This document shows positions 1 to 6,100 of a stretch of 12,382 nucleotides of DNA, in pieces. The translations under genes were made by a program, and so were the position numbers. The notes beneath the pieces were generated by a model. That model worked only from the letters and a program-made list of their open reading frames with translations, ran no database searches and was not told the origin of the DNA. This stretch comes from JACZWL01 sp046756445 (GTDB taxonomy: Bacteria; Pseudomonadota; Gammaproteobacteria; Steroidobacterales; Woeseiaceae), in contig JBHHWI010000091.1 in NCBI GenBank assembly GCA_046756445.1, positions 1-12,382 on the forward strand. Reading direction: 5' to 3'. Position 1 is the stretch's first letter, and each line of letters starts with the position of its first letter.

Positions 1-55
1 GTCGAAGACCCGAGAATCGCCTTGTGGCGATTCGAGCCAATCTCTCCGGGCGCGC
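1..55. repeat. Direct repeat copy 1 (tRNA-3'-end-like unit, cut by window edge)
   Basis: These 55 bases recur exactly at 181-235, a period of 180 bp. The copy contains a perfect 8-bp hairpin (gaatcgcc at 13-20, ggcgattc at 25-32). It ends in a segment reading gattcgag, then ctctccgggcgcgc, which resembles the T-loop and acceptor 3' strand of a tRNA; CGGGCGC would pair with the GCGCCCG that starts many bacterial tRNA-Arg genes. The left end of the copy lies outside the window. By analogy with the tandem 178-bp repeats carrying the tRNA 3' end at E. coli tyrT, it may lie downstream of a tRNA gene. The repeat is seen directly; the tRNA origin is inference. Confidence 0.75.
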
Positions 56-57
56 AA

Positions 58-101
58 CTAACTGAAAACCGGGGCCCTCAGGGGCCCCGGTTTTCAGTTA
101 G
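58..101. terminator. Strong perfect hairpin, likely bidirectional terminator
   Basis: The 20-base arm at 58-77 is perfectly complementary to 82-101 with a four-base loop (tcag). The core is GC-only (ccggggccc against gggccccgg) and is flanked by AAAA on the left and TTTT on the right, so it could act as a rho-independent terminator on either strand. It sits between the two repeat copies and could end a transcript entering from outside the window, such as a tRNA operon. The symmetry is seen; the termination role is inferred. Confidence 0.7.
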
Positions 102-136
102 AAGTGTTTCGGATGACGATGAGAACTCCTGTTCGA

Positions 137-235
137 CAAAACGCGATAGCGTTTTGGGCGCCGGAGCGCAGCGAAGGCGGGTCGAAGACCCGAGAATCGC
201 CTTGTGGCGATTCGAGCCAATCTCTCCGGGCGCGC
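137..235. repeat. Direct repeat copy 2 with nested hairpins
   Basis: The portion 181-235 is identical to 1-55. Upstream of it in this fuller copy are two further perfect hairpins: caaaacgc (137-144) with gcgttttg (149-156), and cgggtc (178-183) with gacccg (187-192). The gaatcgcc/ggcgattc hairpin (193-200 and 205-212) follows. The flanks cgatgag (118-124) and ctcatcg (241-247) are also complementary, so the whole block could fold into a multi-armed RNA. It may encode a short structured RNA derived from tRNA 3' sequence, as in the E. coli tyrT repeats, but no canonical tRNA cloverleaf can be drawn from it. Confidence 0.6.
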
Positions 236-450
236 TATCTCCTCATCGAGATCTGATGCTACGCGGGAATATTGCGGATTAGCCAAACAGGCCTGGTTAG
301 ACACCAGATTTCTTTTGATCTGGAACCGATCGCGTATGTTGGCATTGCAAAGTAAGGTAAACTGAAGACTGATTCTCACCCGATTATCGAGCTTGCGGCC
401 TTTAGAGCCCATATCCTCCTTTCTCGGTTCCCGATATTAAGGAGGCTCGA
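236..450. other. Intergenic region upstream of the first RRM gene
   Basis: About 215 bp without a convincing gene. It holds an imperfect hairpin ccagat (304-309) with atctgg (318-323) and a possible -35 element TTGGCA at 339-344, but no -10 at proper spacing that I would defend. The Shine-Dalgarno sequence of the next gene is at 441-445. Confidence 0.5.
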
Positions 451-723
451 ATGACCACGAAACTTCACATCGGCAATATCCCGTCCACAGCGACAGACAA
501 AGACCTCGAAATCATGTTTCGACGATTCGGACTCGTCGAATCTGTCGGCATAACAAGAGATCCGCATACTGGTTCGAGCAAGGGATGTGGATATGTGGAA
601 ATGCGCAACGAAGTGGATGCCGACACTGCCATCAGTCGACTCAACTTCAGTCAATATGGTGGCCGAACAATTGGAGTTAGCAGAGCACGGACAACTCAGA
701 AATCAGCCGCTGTGCGCGATTGA
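451..723 (+). CDS. Small single-RRM RNA-binding protein (divergent paralogue)
   Basis: A 90-residue protein that is essentially one RNA recognition motif, the fold of cyanobacterial Rbp and related bacterial single-RRM proteins, expected to bind single-stranded RNA in the cytoplasm. RNP2 is LHIGNI (residues 5-10) and RNP1 is KGCGYVEM (44-51). The start is fixed by a strong GGAGG at 441-445, five bases before the ATG. Two RNA-stacking aromatic positions are replaced: RNP2 position 2 is His6 instead of Tyr/Phe, and RNP1 position 3 is Cys46 instead of Phe; only Tyr48 remains. There is no Gly/Arg tail, unlike the paralogue at 1005-1310. RNA affinity or specificity may therefore differ. The family call is secure; targets and function are unknown. 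Confidence 0.88.
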   Translation: MTTKLHIGNIPSTATDKDLEIMFRRFGLVESVGITRDPHTGSSKGCGYVEMRNEVDADTAISRLNFSQYGGRTIGVSRARTTQKSAAVRD

Positions 724-1004
724 GCATGAAAATCGGGTCTGTTGTCCTCATCTGATGCCAAATGCGCCGCTTTCATTGTGGGTGTATTGATATGCCGACA
801 TATGGTATGGACCCATAGCAGGCATGACACAAAGGTGGAGAAGTAGTGAATGAGCTCAACCATACTAGTGCTGTTCGGGTACGGCTCGGTTGTTAGTCTG
901 CGCAATCGGTGTATACTCCGCTGCCCCAATACATCGCGTCTATTGAGTCTGCCGGCATCGTGCCTACATCCTCTTGAGCGGTTATTGAACCTATAGGAGG
1001 AATC
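724..1004 (+). other. 281-bp spacer between the two RRM genes
   Basis: No coding sequence I can support. It contains a good sigma70-like promoter (890-917, listed separately), which predicts a leader of about 80 nt for the second RRM gene. The two RRM genes are thus probably transcribed separately. I see no hairpin strong enough to call a terminator for the first gene. Confidence 0.5.
890..917 (+). promoter_or_regulatory. Sigma70-like promoter for the second RRM gene
   Basis: TTGTTA (890-895), a 16-bp spacer and TATACT (912-917). Predicted transcription start is near 924, giving a leader of about 80 nt before the ATG at 1005. Consensus match only. Confidence 0.5.
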
Positions 1005-1310
1005 ATGGGTAGGAAACTTTATGTCGGTAATCTGCCGTACTCCGCCGATCAGCAGTCTCTGACGGAAAAATTTAGCGAGTGCGGTACGGTCGATTCAGTT
1101 AATTTGATCACCGATCGAGATACAGGTCGAAGCAAGGGCTTTGGTTTCATCGAGATGTCGAGTGATAGCGAGGCGCAGAAGGCGATCCAGGAACTCAACG
1201 GCATGGACTGCGATGGCAGGCCGATGACCGTAAATGAGGCCAAACCCCAACGGAAGAAATCCACGGGCGGAGGCCGAGGTGGATTTGGTCGTGGTGGAAG
1301 CCGCTGGTAA
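1005..1310 (+). CDS. Small RRM RNA-binding protein with RGG-like tail
   Basis: A 101-residue single-RRM protein with canonical motifs: RNP2 LYVGNL (residues 5-10) and RNP1 KGFGFIEM (44-51), with the aromatic RNA-stacking residues Tyr6, Phe46 and Phe48 intact. Residues 84-101 form a basic Gly/Arg-rich tail with GGRGG and GRGG repeats, like the glycine-rich tails of cyanobacterial Rbp and eukaryotic hnRNP/CIRP proteins. The start is set by AGGAGG at 995-1000. It aligns position for position with the upstream RRM protein (both have RNP1 at 44-51), so the two are paralogues by duplication. Bacterial proteins of this class are often induced by cold or stress; nothing in the sequence proves that here. 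Confidence 0.93.
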   Translation: MGRKLYVGNLPYSADQQSLTEKFSECGTVDSVNLITDRDTGRSKGFGFIEMSSDSEAQKAIQELNGMDCDGRPMTVNEAKPQRKKSTGGGRGGFGRGGSRW

Positions 1311-1399
1311 GCCATATTCCTGACACATCAAAATTCACCAACAATATGCGCTGAGCAGCTCCGAGCTGGCGGGCGTGATTGCCCCCACCGGGAATCTGG

Positions 1400-1666
1400 A
1401 TGCCTGACGAATCCGTAGCTCTGGCACAACCCTTCGAGATCGTTTCGGTCCAACGGACAAAGCCACCAAGCGGTGGTGAAGGGTCCGACTGGCATCGCTA
1501 CATAATCGTACAGGGCACAAATACCATTCACGGCTACCGACAAGGAAATCTTGGAGCCGTGACAAGCGCAGTCGAGGAGATCGTCGCCCAATTGAACGAC
1601 CGGCGCATCGGCAAACGCGGTCGCGTTCAACTAATGACGACGCGGAAGAAAAGTATCGATAAGTGA
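1400..1666 (+). CDS. Small conserved-looking protein of unknown function
   Basis: An 88-residue protein if started at ATG 1400; a TTG at 1379 in the same frame would add seven residues, and neither has a clear Shine-Dalgarno site. The sequence reads like a compact alpha/beta domain: a hydrophilic start, a strand-like YIIVQG, a turn with HGYRQGNLGAV, then a helix ending EEIVAQLNDRR and a basic C-terminus (GKRGRVQLMTTRKK). I do not recognise a named family; the style resembles short orphan proteins of gammaproteobacteria. It lies between the RRM pair and the NYN gene on the same strand. The basic tail would fit nucleic-acid binding, but that is a guess. Confidence 0.6.
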   Translation: MPDESVALAQPFEIVSVQRTKPPSGGEGSDWHRYIIVQGTNTIHGYRQGNLGAVTSAVEEIVAQLNDRRIGKRGRVQLMTTRKKSIDK

Positions 1667-1691
1667 CGATTGTTCACGTTGCTAGCAGGCG

Positions 1692-1713
1692 CAGGATCCT
1701 AATCGTGATCCTT
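1692..1713. other. Small inverted repeat, possible weak terminator
   Basis: aggatc (1693-1698) and gatcct (1707-1712) can pair around an 8-base loop, 26 bp after the stop codon of the small gene. There is no T-run, so a termination role is doubtful. Confidence 0.2.
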
Positions 1714-1749
1714 CAATATCGCAGTACACTTTGCTGTTGTCTCATGGAC

Positions 1750-1755
1750 TATAGT
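1750..1755 (+). promoter_or_regulatory. Possible -10 element upstream of the NYN gene
   Basis: TATAGT at 1750-1755 would place a transcription start close to 1761 and give a leader of about 69 nt to the preferred ATG at 1830. No good -35 is found at 16-18 bp. Confidence 0.25.
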
Positions 1756-1829
1756 TCAATGTGAGCAACCTAATTCGATTTCCAGGTCTTTATACGAAAA
1801 GGACGGCCCCATCCAGGCTTAAAATTTTT

Positions 1830-2639
1830 ATGTCCAATGCAGTTGACAACAACCTCGCCCTATTCTGCGACTTCGAGAACATTGCGCTTGGCGTTCGAGA
1901 CGCGAAACATGCAAAGTTCGACATCAACAAAGTTCTCGAACTATTACTGGTCAAGGGAAGTATTGTTGTAAAAAAAGCCTATTGTGACTGGGGGCGTTAT
2001 AAAGACTTCAAAGCGACGATGCATGAGGCAGCTTTCGAGCTAATCGACATTCCGCACCTGCGACAATCCGGCAAGAATTCGGCCGATATACGAATGGTCG
2101 TCGACGCACTTGACCTGTGTTACACCAAGTCTCACGTTAATACCTTTGTCATCATTAGTGGCGACTCCGATTTTTCCCCGCTTGTCAGCAAATTGCGCGA
2201 GAATGCCAAGACTGTTATCGGTGTCGGTGTCCAGAACTCAACGTCGGATTTTTTGATTAGCAACTGCGACGAGTTCATTTATTACGACGATATCATCCGC
2301 GATCAAAAACAGAAAAATAAGGCGCAGAAGGCGGGTCAAGGACGTTCATCAAAGAGCAAAGTGGCCAAGGGCAAACCGAAGGACGCTCAGCAGGAAGGGA
2401 TCGATCTGGCGCTCGAGACGGCTGCGGCGCTTAATTCCGAGAGGGGTGACCAGGAAAAGCTCTGGGGGTCGATGGTCAAGCAGGCGCTCAAGCGGCGCCG
2501 GCCGAGCTTCAATGAAGGGTCCTATGGATTTGATTCGTTCAGCAAGTTGCTGGAGGAAGCTCAGGCTCGGGGTCAATTGGAGCTGGAACTGGACGAACGT
2601 TCTGGCGGTTACATAATTCGTAGGATCGTTCGCGAATAA
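1830..2639 (+). CDS. NYN-domain (LabA/DUF88-like) protein with C-terminal LOTUS/OST-HTH domain
   Basis: A predicted RNA-processing protein of 269 residues. The N-terminal NYN domain (about 8-155) is a PIN-like fold with the expected acidic set: Asp14 and Asn17 in CDFENIALG, Asp86 in SADIRM, and Asp112 and Asp114 in ISGDSDFSPLV. These bind metal in active NYN/PIN nucleases. A charged Lys/Gln-rich linker (about 160-190) follows. The C-terminal part (about 195-265, with SFNEGSYGFDSFSKLLEEA) matches the LOTUS/OST-HTH winged-helix domain, which binds RNA. I chose ATG 1830 because homologues begin just before LALFCDFEN; an in-frame GTG at 1761 adds 23 residues that do not look conserved. Neither start has a Shine-Dalgarno site. 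Domain calls are strong; the RNA substrate is unknown. Confidence 0.9.
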   Translation: MSNAVDNNLALFCDFENIALGVRDAKHAKFDINKVLELLLVKGSIVVKKAYCDWGRYKDFKATMHEAAFELIDIPHLRQSGKNSADIRMVVDALDLCYTKSHVNTFVIISGDSDFSPLVSKLRENAKTVIGVGVQNSTSDFLISNCDEFIYYDDIIRDQKQKNKAQKAGQGRSSKSKVAKGKPKDAQQEGIDLALETAAALNSERGDQEKLWGSMVKQALKRRRPSFNEGSYGFDSFSKLLEEAQARGQLELELDERSGGYIIRRIVRE

Positions 2640-2743
2640 GTTCGATCGTGGCGCTGTAGTGTCCATCTAGCAGGTCAATCGAGAAAACAGAAATCTCCAG
2701 CTACTGCAGGGATGGAACCGTGTCGACTATGAATCGAACGGTA
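2640..2743. other. Convergent intergenic region
   Basis: About 100 bp between the stop codons of the NYN gene and the MFS gene, which face each other. No clear terminator hairpin with a T-run is visible on either strand. Confidence 0.4.
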
Positions 2744-3961
2744 TCAGGAGGCGTCGGCAAGCGCCGGAATGGTCTTCTTCAGGCGTATATACATGAACAG
2801 GTAAATGAACATGCCCGTCAGCGATGCAATCGCACACATGACAAATACGCTGCCATAGCCGAGACCGATCGCAAGTATCGAGGCAGCAATGTTGGGGCCC
2901 AGAATCTGTCCCAGCCCCTGTGCGCCGGGCATCAATGCAGCGAAACGACCGGAGTGGTCCACGTTCGCAACAGTCGCCATCTGGTAGACGTCGACAAAAA
3001 TCCACAGAAAATTGAAGCTGAACATGCTGATTACGATATTCGTATCGTTTATTCCACCCGCCAACATGACAACGATGATGGCCTGAAGCACAAGCGTTGC
3101 GAGCAAGGGGCGGGCAAGTCCAAAGCGATTGCTAATCAGAGTCGCAAACAGACAGCCGAGAATTGAGCAAAAGGATGTCCAGACGAGCACTCTGCTGACC
3201 CACTCTGGCGTTGCGTCCGAAGCGAGGCTGGCCAGCTCGATGTATGTCCAGTACGCACCGATATTAATATAGGTCGCGAGCATCGCGCCAAGAACCAGCC
3301 ATGGAACATAAGCGGGTACATGCTGATGCTCACTGTGACGGCCGCCACTGCTCTCCTCGACGTCAACTTCGATATCGAGGCCTTTCTCGACAGGCCTCGG
3401 CGGTATCCAATTCAGAAATAGAAGGCCGAACAGGTAACAGCCAATGAAAACCATATAGATGCCGTTCATGGAGAGCTGTGGAAGAATGTGTAATTCCAGC
3501 GCCTGGGAAAATGCAAACGCGAACAGCAAGATGTTGAATGCGCGCGCGGGTTTTTGCGTTGCTCCAAGCGTGGCAACCGCAACCGCCGTATAGATACCAC
3601 TACCGGTACCGGCAATGAGCCTCAACCATAGAACCTGCTCATAATTGAGCATCACTGTGCACAGCGCGTTCGCCCCGACGGCGAGCGCGACAGAGCCGAG
3701 GACCAGGTGATGCCGGTTGACCCTTGCAATGACGAGCGCCGTCAATACCGCACCGAGAGCCAGCCCGCCAAGGTCCGCTCCCGCAACCCGCCCGACCTCG
3801 ACCTCGGAAAAGCCGAGCAGATTGACCCAGGCGGTGCTGATAACCGGTATCCCGACGAGCACGCCATAACCGACCAGTGCCATGTACAACGATATGGAGA
3901 TAGCGCGCCAGCCGTCGAATACGGTGCGATGATGCAGCAGCTTAGTGCCGGTTTCGGTCAT
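2744..3961 (-). CDS. Major facilitator superfamily (MFS) transporter
   Basis: A 405-residue inner-membrane protein, the usual MFS length, with about twelve hydrophobic segments in two halves and a charged central loop at about residues 187-218 (PPRPVEKGLDIEVD and an acidic/His-rich stretch). Segment 1 begins near residue 20 and the last ends in a short basic tail. The start ATG at 3961 has no strong Shine-Dalgarno site. A short inverted repeat lies 11 bp upstream. The substrate cannot be read from the sequence. It is the last intact gene downstream of the decayed oxidoreductase/aminomethyltransferase locus (4057-4361) on the same strand, so it may have served that lost pathway. A role in uptake of polyamines for the locus further right is an alternative but it is not co-transcribed with it. 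Confidence 0.88.
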   Translation of the reverse strand: MTETGTKLLHHRTVFDGWRAISISLYMALVGYGVLVGIPVISTAWVNLLGFSEVEVGRVAGADLGGLALGAVLTALVIARVNRHHLVLGSVALAVGANALCTVMLNYEQVLWLRLIAGTGSGIYTAVAVATLGATQKPARAFNILLFAFAFSQALELHILPQLSMNGIYMVFIGCYLFGLLFLNWIPPRPVEKGLDIEVDVEESSGGRHSEHQHVPAYVPWLVLGAMLATYINIGAYWTYIELASLASDATPEWVSRVLVWTSFCSILGCLFATLISNRFGLARPLLATLVLQAIIVVMLAGGINDTNIVISMFSFNFLWIFVDVYQMATVANVDHSGRFAALMPGAQGLGQILGPNIAASILAIGLGYGSVFVMCAIASLTGMFIYLFMYIRLKKTIPALADAS

Positions 3962-3972
3962 ATTAAGGAATT

Positions 3973-3987
3973 GCTGTTTGCAACAGC
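3973..3987. promoter_or_regulatory. Short inverted repeat upstream of the MFS gene
   Basis: GCTGTT (3973-3978) and AACAGC (3982-3987) around tgc, 11 bp upstream of the MFS start codon. It could be a repressor half-site pair or a small leader hairpin. Weak evidence. Confidence 0.3.
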
Positions 3988-4056
3988 CCGCCTGGCTGCC
4001 GGCGGCCCGGCCGATTTATCGAGATGCTCATTCGTAAGGTTGGGGCATTGCGAACG

Positions 4057-4287
4057 CTAATAGCGTGTGGGCGGAGTAGTGGACCGATGCTCGCGATTGT
4101 GGATGGGCTTTGACTGAACATGGCATTCAGCCCAGGTAGAGTGCCATTTCAACTCACGTTGATAATTGATGCGCGCCCACAACTGCGACGGCGGGCGACC
4201 ATCGGTGTACTCAATATCCGCGAGCGCCAGATTGGCCTTGAGAATCGGTGACCAGGTTGTGCATGTGATCTCGCCGCATTGCTTACC
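4057..4287 (-). pseudogene. C-terminal remnant, GcvT/aminomethyltransferase-like
   Basis: Read on the minus strand from 4287 to the TAG at 4057-4059, this frame gives 76 residues that look like a real protein end. It starts GEITCTTWSPILKANLALAD and includes WARINYQRELKWHSTWAEC; the last residues are EHRSTTPPTRY. The G-E-[IV]-T-x-x-x-[WY]-S-P-x-x-x-x-N-[IL]-A-L-A pattern and a short terminal segment after a Pro/Asn/Arg-rich turn resemble the C-terminal barrel of GcvT-type folate-dependent methyl or aminomethyl transferases, including demethylase relatives. The frame has no start of its own and enters from the middle of an oxidoreductase N-terminus in another frame. The coding-like nature is good; the family is moderate. 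Confidence 0.5.
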
Positions 4288-4361
4288 GCTTTGGCGAGAA
4301 ACGCGGCGTTGGTCAGACCGTTATGACCTGCACCAATGACGATTGCGTCGTAATGGTCCAT
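4288..4361 (-). pseudogene. N-terminal remnant of a phytoene-desaturase-like FAD oxidoreductase
   Basis: From ATG 4361 the first 25 codons encode MDHYDAIVIGAGHNGLTNAA followed by FLAKA. This is the typical N-terminal Rossmann FAD-binding motif (GAGHNGL) of the CrtI/PYROXD2-type NAD(P)/FAD-dependent oxidoreductases, which are normally around 500 residues. Family resemblance stops at about 4287: after FLAKA the frame reads as unrelated sequence and ends at 4149 (70 residues in all). The missing body of the enzyme is nowhere in the window. This is best explained by a deletion joining it to the remnant at 4057-4287. Confidence 0.75.
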
Positions 4362-4572
4362 AGGCGATGGGCTTTCCTGCTTTTACCGGTCAACCGGGCG
4401 ACTTTATCGCACGGAATTACGGGCGTCTGTGGAGCGTATAGGCGCGGTAGTCCAGCATGCACGCCAGTGTTGACAATTGTACGACTCGAGAGAGCAGGAG
4501 ATAAATCGTGGAGACGGCGCCCAGGGTGTATACGATAATAGGCTGAGTAGCATCGGATCGGAGGTGTTGGCC
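4362..4572 (+). other. Upstream region of the aldehyde dehydrogenase gene
   Basis: About 210 bp between the divergent remnant and the puuC-like ATG. A consensus -35 TTGACA is at 4470-4475, overlapping a small palindrome acaattgt (4473-4480), but no -10 lies 16-18 bp downstream. GATAAT at 4534-4539 is a possible -10 with a poor -35. The strong Shine-Dalgarno site GGAGGT is at 4560-4565. I found no copy of the palindrome that lies upstream of the TetR gene. Confidence 0.4.
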
Positions 4573-6066
4573 ATGCTGGATAAGAGGGAGCAGGATTGGC
4601 GATCACTGGCGGCGGACCTCGAGATCGAGGGCCGTGCATTCATCAATGGTCAGTATCGGGATGCCCTGACTGGCGAGACGCGTGAGACCATGAATCCGGC
4701 GAACGGCAATAAGCTGACCGACGTCGCGAACTGCGGAATTGAAGACGCCGATCACGCCGTTGCCGTCGCACGTGCGACATTTGAAAGCGGGGTCTGGTCC
4801 GCAATGGCGCCTGCCGATCGGAAAACGGTGCTGGTGCGCTGGGCAGACCTGATCGAGAACCATGCCGATGAAATCGCACTGCTCGAATCGCTGGATGTCG
4901 GCAAGCCGATTGCCGACACAACTGCCGTTGATGTGCCGTCCGCCGTGCGTACGATCCGCTGGAGCGGCGAGGCCATCGACAAGGTGTACGATGAGATTTC
5001 TCCCACTCCAGCCGACAGCCTGGCGCTTGTGCAGCGATTACCGCTGGGCGTGGTTGCGGCCATCGTGCCGTGGAATTTTCCGCTTTCGACTACTGCCTGG
5101 AAGCTGGCCCCGTCTCTGGCCACCGGGAACTCGGTGATCCTCAAACCGGCCTCCAATACGCCGCTGTCCGCGTTGCGTATTGCGGGCCTTGCCAGCGAAG
5201 CCGGGTTGCCCGATGGAGTGCTGCAAGTATTGCCGGGTCCGGGCGGCAGTCTCGGTCGGCACCTCGCCTTGCACCATGATATCGACGGCCTGACTTTCAC
5301 TGGCTCTACGGAAGTCGGCAAGCAACTCATGCAATATTCGGGTGAGTCCAACCTGAAACGCACCTTCCTGGAGCTGGGCGGCAAGAGCCCCAACATCGTG
5401 TTCGCGGATTCGAATCTGGAAAAGGCAGCCGCATTTGCCGCCGTCGCGGTGTTTTATAACGGCGGTCAGACCTGTACCGCCGGTACCCGACTGATCGTCG
5501 AAGAGAGCATTCGGGAGCGATTTATCGAGATGGTGGTTGCGAAAAGTCGAAACTGGATGCCGGGTGATCCCCTGGACCCGGCGACGGCAATGGGCCCGAT
5601 AATCGACGCGGCACAGCTCAAGATCATCGCCAATTACGTTGACATCGGCCGGCGGGAAGGAGCGTCGCTGATAGCCGGCGGCAGCCAGGTCATGGCGGAT
5701 ACGGGCGGGTGCTATTACGAACCGACCATATTCGACGGCGTCGACAACAGCATGCGCATCGCGCAGGAGGAAATCTTCGGGCCCGTGCTGTCGGTTATCG
5801 GTTTCAGCGATGCCGAGGAGGCGGTAACGATAGCGAATGACTCGATCTATGGCCTGGCCGGAGCCGTTTGGAGCAACAATATCAATACGGCGCACAAGGT
5901 CGCCGCTGCGGTACGGGTCGGTACAATGGGCATAAATAACTATTTCGGCGGCGACATTACCGTGCCGTTCGGCGGGTTCAAGCAAAGCGGCAACGGACGC
6001 GACAAGTCGATGCATGCATTCGACGATTACACCGAGCTCAAGACCACCTGGATAGAAATTGACTAG
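4573..6066 (+). CDS. puuC: Aldehyde dehydrogenase, PuuC-like (aminoaldehyde oxidation)
   Basis: An NAD(P)-dependent aldehyde dehydrogenase of 497 residues, full family length. ATG 4573 is chosen because GGAGGT (4560-4565) lies seven bases upstream; an in-frame extension to 4477 is not needed. Catalytic residues are in place: Asn168 in PWNFPL, Lys191 in ILKPAS, the cofactor loop TGSTEVG (243-249), Glu267 in ELGGKS and nucleophile Cys301 in GGQTC. The C-terminal FGGFKQSGNGRDKS and ELKTTWIEID endings are close to E. coli PuuC, which oxidises gamma-glutamyl-aminobutyraldehyde, and to KauB-type 3-aminopropanal/4-aminobutanal dehydrogenases. With the spermidine dehydrogenase gene 34 bp downstream, oxidation of 4-aminobutanal to GABA is the likely job. 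No signal peptide, so it is cytoplasmic. Exact substrate is inferred. Confidence 0.93.
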   Translation: MLDKREQDWRSLAADLEIEGRAFINGQYRDALTGETRETMNPANGNKLTDVANCGIEDADHAVAVARATFESGVWSAMAPADRKTVLVRWADLIENHADEIALLESLDVGKPIADTTAVDVPSAVRTIRWSGEAIDKVYDEISPTPADSLALVQRLPLGVVAAIVPWNFPLSTTAWKLAPSLATGNSVILKPASNTPLSALRIAGLASEAGLPDGVLQVLPGPGGSLGRHLALHHDIDGLTFTGSTEVGKQLMQYSGESNLKRTFLELGGKSPNIVFADSNLEKAAAFAAVAVFYNGGQTCTAGTRLIVEESIRERFIEMVVAKSRNWMPGDPLDPATAMGPIIDAAQLKIIANYVDIGRREGASLIAGGSQVMADTGGCYYEPTIFDGVDNSMRIAQEEIFGPVLSVIGFSDAEEAVTIANDSIYGLAGAVWSNNINTAHKVAAAVRVGTMGINNYFGGDITVPFGGFKQSGNGRDKSMHAFDDYTELKTTWIEID

Positions 6067-6100
6067 CGGCCCAACGAAAACCAGAGACAGACGGCTGGGC

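Noticed and set aside
118..247. A functional tRNA gene
   Set aside because: T-arm and acceptor-like 3' sequence are present, but no D-arm, anticodon arm and matching 5' acceptor strand can be assembled.
1..250. CRISPR array or integron attC site
   Set aside because: Only two copies at 180 bp with non-uniform spacing content and no cas or integrase gene; hairpins do not match the attC core layout.
22..282. Plus-strand 86-residue open frame over the repeats
   Set aside because: It is built mostly from the direct repeat and hairpin sequence and repeats its own peptide; no ribosome site and no protein-like pattern.
2720..3166. Plus-strand 148-residue open frame
   Set aside because: It lies antisense to the MFS transporter gene, is rich in polar residues without domain pattern, and is a shadow frame.
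4752..5396. 214-residue minus-strand open frame
   Set aside because: Another shadow of the aldehyde dehydrogenase gene; low-complexity Ser/Arg/Pro composition.
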